Below, piece after piece: positions 4,481-5,198 of a stretch of 5,198 nt of DNA. Numbering within the stretch: position 1 is the stretch's first letter; each line of letters opens with the position of its first letter. The notes below the pieces were generated by a model that saw only the letters and a list, made by a program, of their open reading frames with translations, made no database searches and was not told the DNA's origin. The stretch covers positions 1 through 5,198 of the forward strand of contig JAGVMY010000145.1 in assembly GCA_020053565.1 (NCBI GenBank). The letters are read 5' to 3'. A program made the position numbers and the translations under genes. This stretch comes from Thermodesulfovibrionales bacterium. Its GTDB lineage: Bacteria > Nitrospirota > Thermodesulfovibrionia > Thermodesulfovibrionales > SM23-35.

Positions 4481-5198
4481 TTCAGAAGGTAATTGCTTTT
4501 TAATAGTGACAAAAGAGGAAAGTTTTTTTATAGACCTTGGTATAGGTTTTCGTGATCTTATGCGAAAGTTGAGATTTCTCAGGGTCTCTTCACTGCCATC
4601 CACAGTGTTACTCTCCCACGAGCATGGTGACCATACAACAGGCATCCGTACCTTTAGCAAAAAATTTCCAATTACTATTTACGCGAATGTTCCAACATTT
4701 AAAAATCTGAATAATGCTATTAAAAATCTCGGGGTAGAGACAGAAATATTTACTACTGGTGAAGTTTTTCAGATAGGGAAGACGAAAATAAAATCATTTC
4801 CTGTGTACCATGACGCTGCTGAACCTGTTGGTTTTACCATTACGTACGGGAAGCATAAAGTTGTGTATCTCATGGATTCCGGTAGGGTAGAGGACAAGAG
4901 CAAAAAAGAGATGGTTGATGCAGACTTAGTGATTATTGATTCGAACTATGATGATTTTTCTCTTCTTCAGGGAAAATATCATGATACACTGAAGAAAAGA
5001 ATTATGTGTTCTGGTCACCTCTCCAATGAGGTAGTAGGAAATATAATCCTTAACCATCCAAATCCGCAGACCGAGTTCTGGTTAGGACATCTCAGCAAGG
5101 AGCATAACAGTCCGGGACTGGCAAGCGTTACGGTAAATTATATTCTTAAATATGGAAAGGGTCAAAAAAGAAGATTTAAGATACTTCCAAGAAAAGGG
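4446..5198 (+). CDS. Metallo-beta-lactamase-fold hydrolase, YycJ/WalJ type (3' end missing)
   Basis: This is a cytoplasmic metal-dependent hydrolase of the MBL superfamily. The closest recognisable group is YycJ/WalJ, thought to be nuclease-like and linked to DNA repair or cell-wall signalling in Firmicutes. 251 codons are visible with no stop, so the gene continues past the window, probably only briefly given a usual length of about 250-265. Motifs are LGSSSEGNCFLI (9-20), FFIDLGIG (27-34), the metal-binding SHEHGDH (57-63), FPVYHDAAEPVGF (118-130, with His122), YLMDSG (141-146, with Asp144), IDSNYD (164-169), SGHLSNE (189-195, with His191) and GHLSKEHNSP near the end. The metal ligands expected for the family are all present. 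The ATG at 4446 is the only plausible start. GGAAGG (4429-4434) is a weak, distant ribosome binding site. It overlaps the DUF72 remnant in another frame. Confidence 0.92.
   Translation, partial: MTEFRIVSLGSSSEGNCFLIVTKEESFFIDLGIGFRDLMRKLRFLRVSSLPSTVLLSHEHGDHTTGIRTFSKKFPITIYANVPTFKNLNNAIKNLGVETEIFTTGEVFQIGKTKIKSFPVYHDAAEPVGFTITYGKHKVVYLMDSGRVEDKSKKEMVDADLVIIDSNYDDFSLLQGKYHDTLKKRIMCSGHLSNEVVGNIILNHPNPQTEFWLGHLSKEHNSPGLASVTVNYILKYGKGQKRRFKILPRKG

Overview
The window looks like an ordinary stretch of a bacterial chromosome with moderate GC. Arginine codons AGG/AGA and isoleucine ATA are frequent, and the gene content is housekeeping. The compact hemL–atpZ–atpI order and the two small conserved-looking proteins on the minus strand resemble Nitrospirota (Thermodesulfovibrio-like) or deltaproteobacterial genomes. 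That is an inference from gene style, not a proven assignment. No phage, insertion sequence, CRISPR array, tRNA or rRNA is visible.

Bases 1-1260, plus strand: the C-terminal half of glutamate-1-semialdehyde aminomutase (hemL, tetrapyrrole synthesis), then two small membrane proteins, AtpZ and AtpI, which overlap by 26 bases. These two normally precede the F0 genes atpB and atpE of ATP synthase. Here no atpB follows. Bases 1261-1447 instead hold two perfect inverted repeats and a third palindrome just before the next gene.

Bases 1448-2788, plus strand: a complete, apparently intact glucose-6-phosphate isomerase (pgi) with all expected active-site motifs.

Bases 2801-3689, minus strand: a probable 70-residue Cys-containing protein, a 78-residue single-ACT-domain protein with a near-perfect ribosome binding site, and an 86-95-residue zinc-ribbon-like protein. 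The first converges on pgi, and both stop codons lie inside one 20-base palindrome.

Bases 3690-3855 are a divergent intergenic region. It has candidate sigma-70 promoters facing both ways, a dyad linking their -35 elements, and an 11-base direct repeat.

Bases 3856-4480, plus strand: a DUF72 (YecE-like) gene broken into two overlapping frames, with the middle of the domain missing. Bases 4446-5198: a metallo-beta-lactamase-fold hydrolase of the YycJ/WalJ type, which runs off the end of the window.

No wholly new system is evident. The items most worth checking are the broken DUF72 gene with a restart signal at the break, the missing atpB after atpI, and the symmetrical divergent promoter region.
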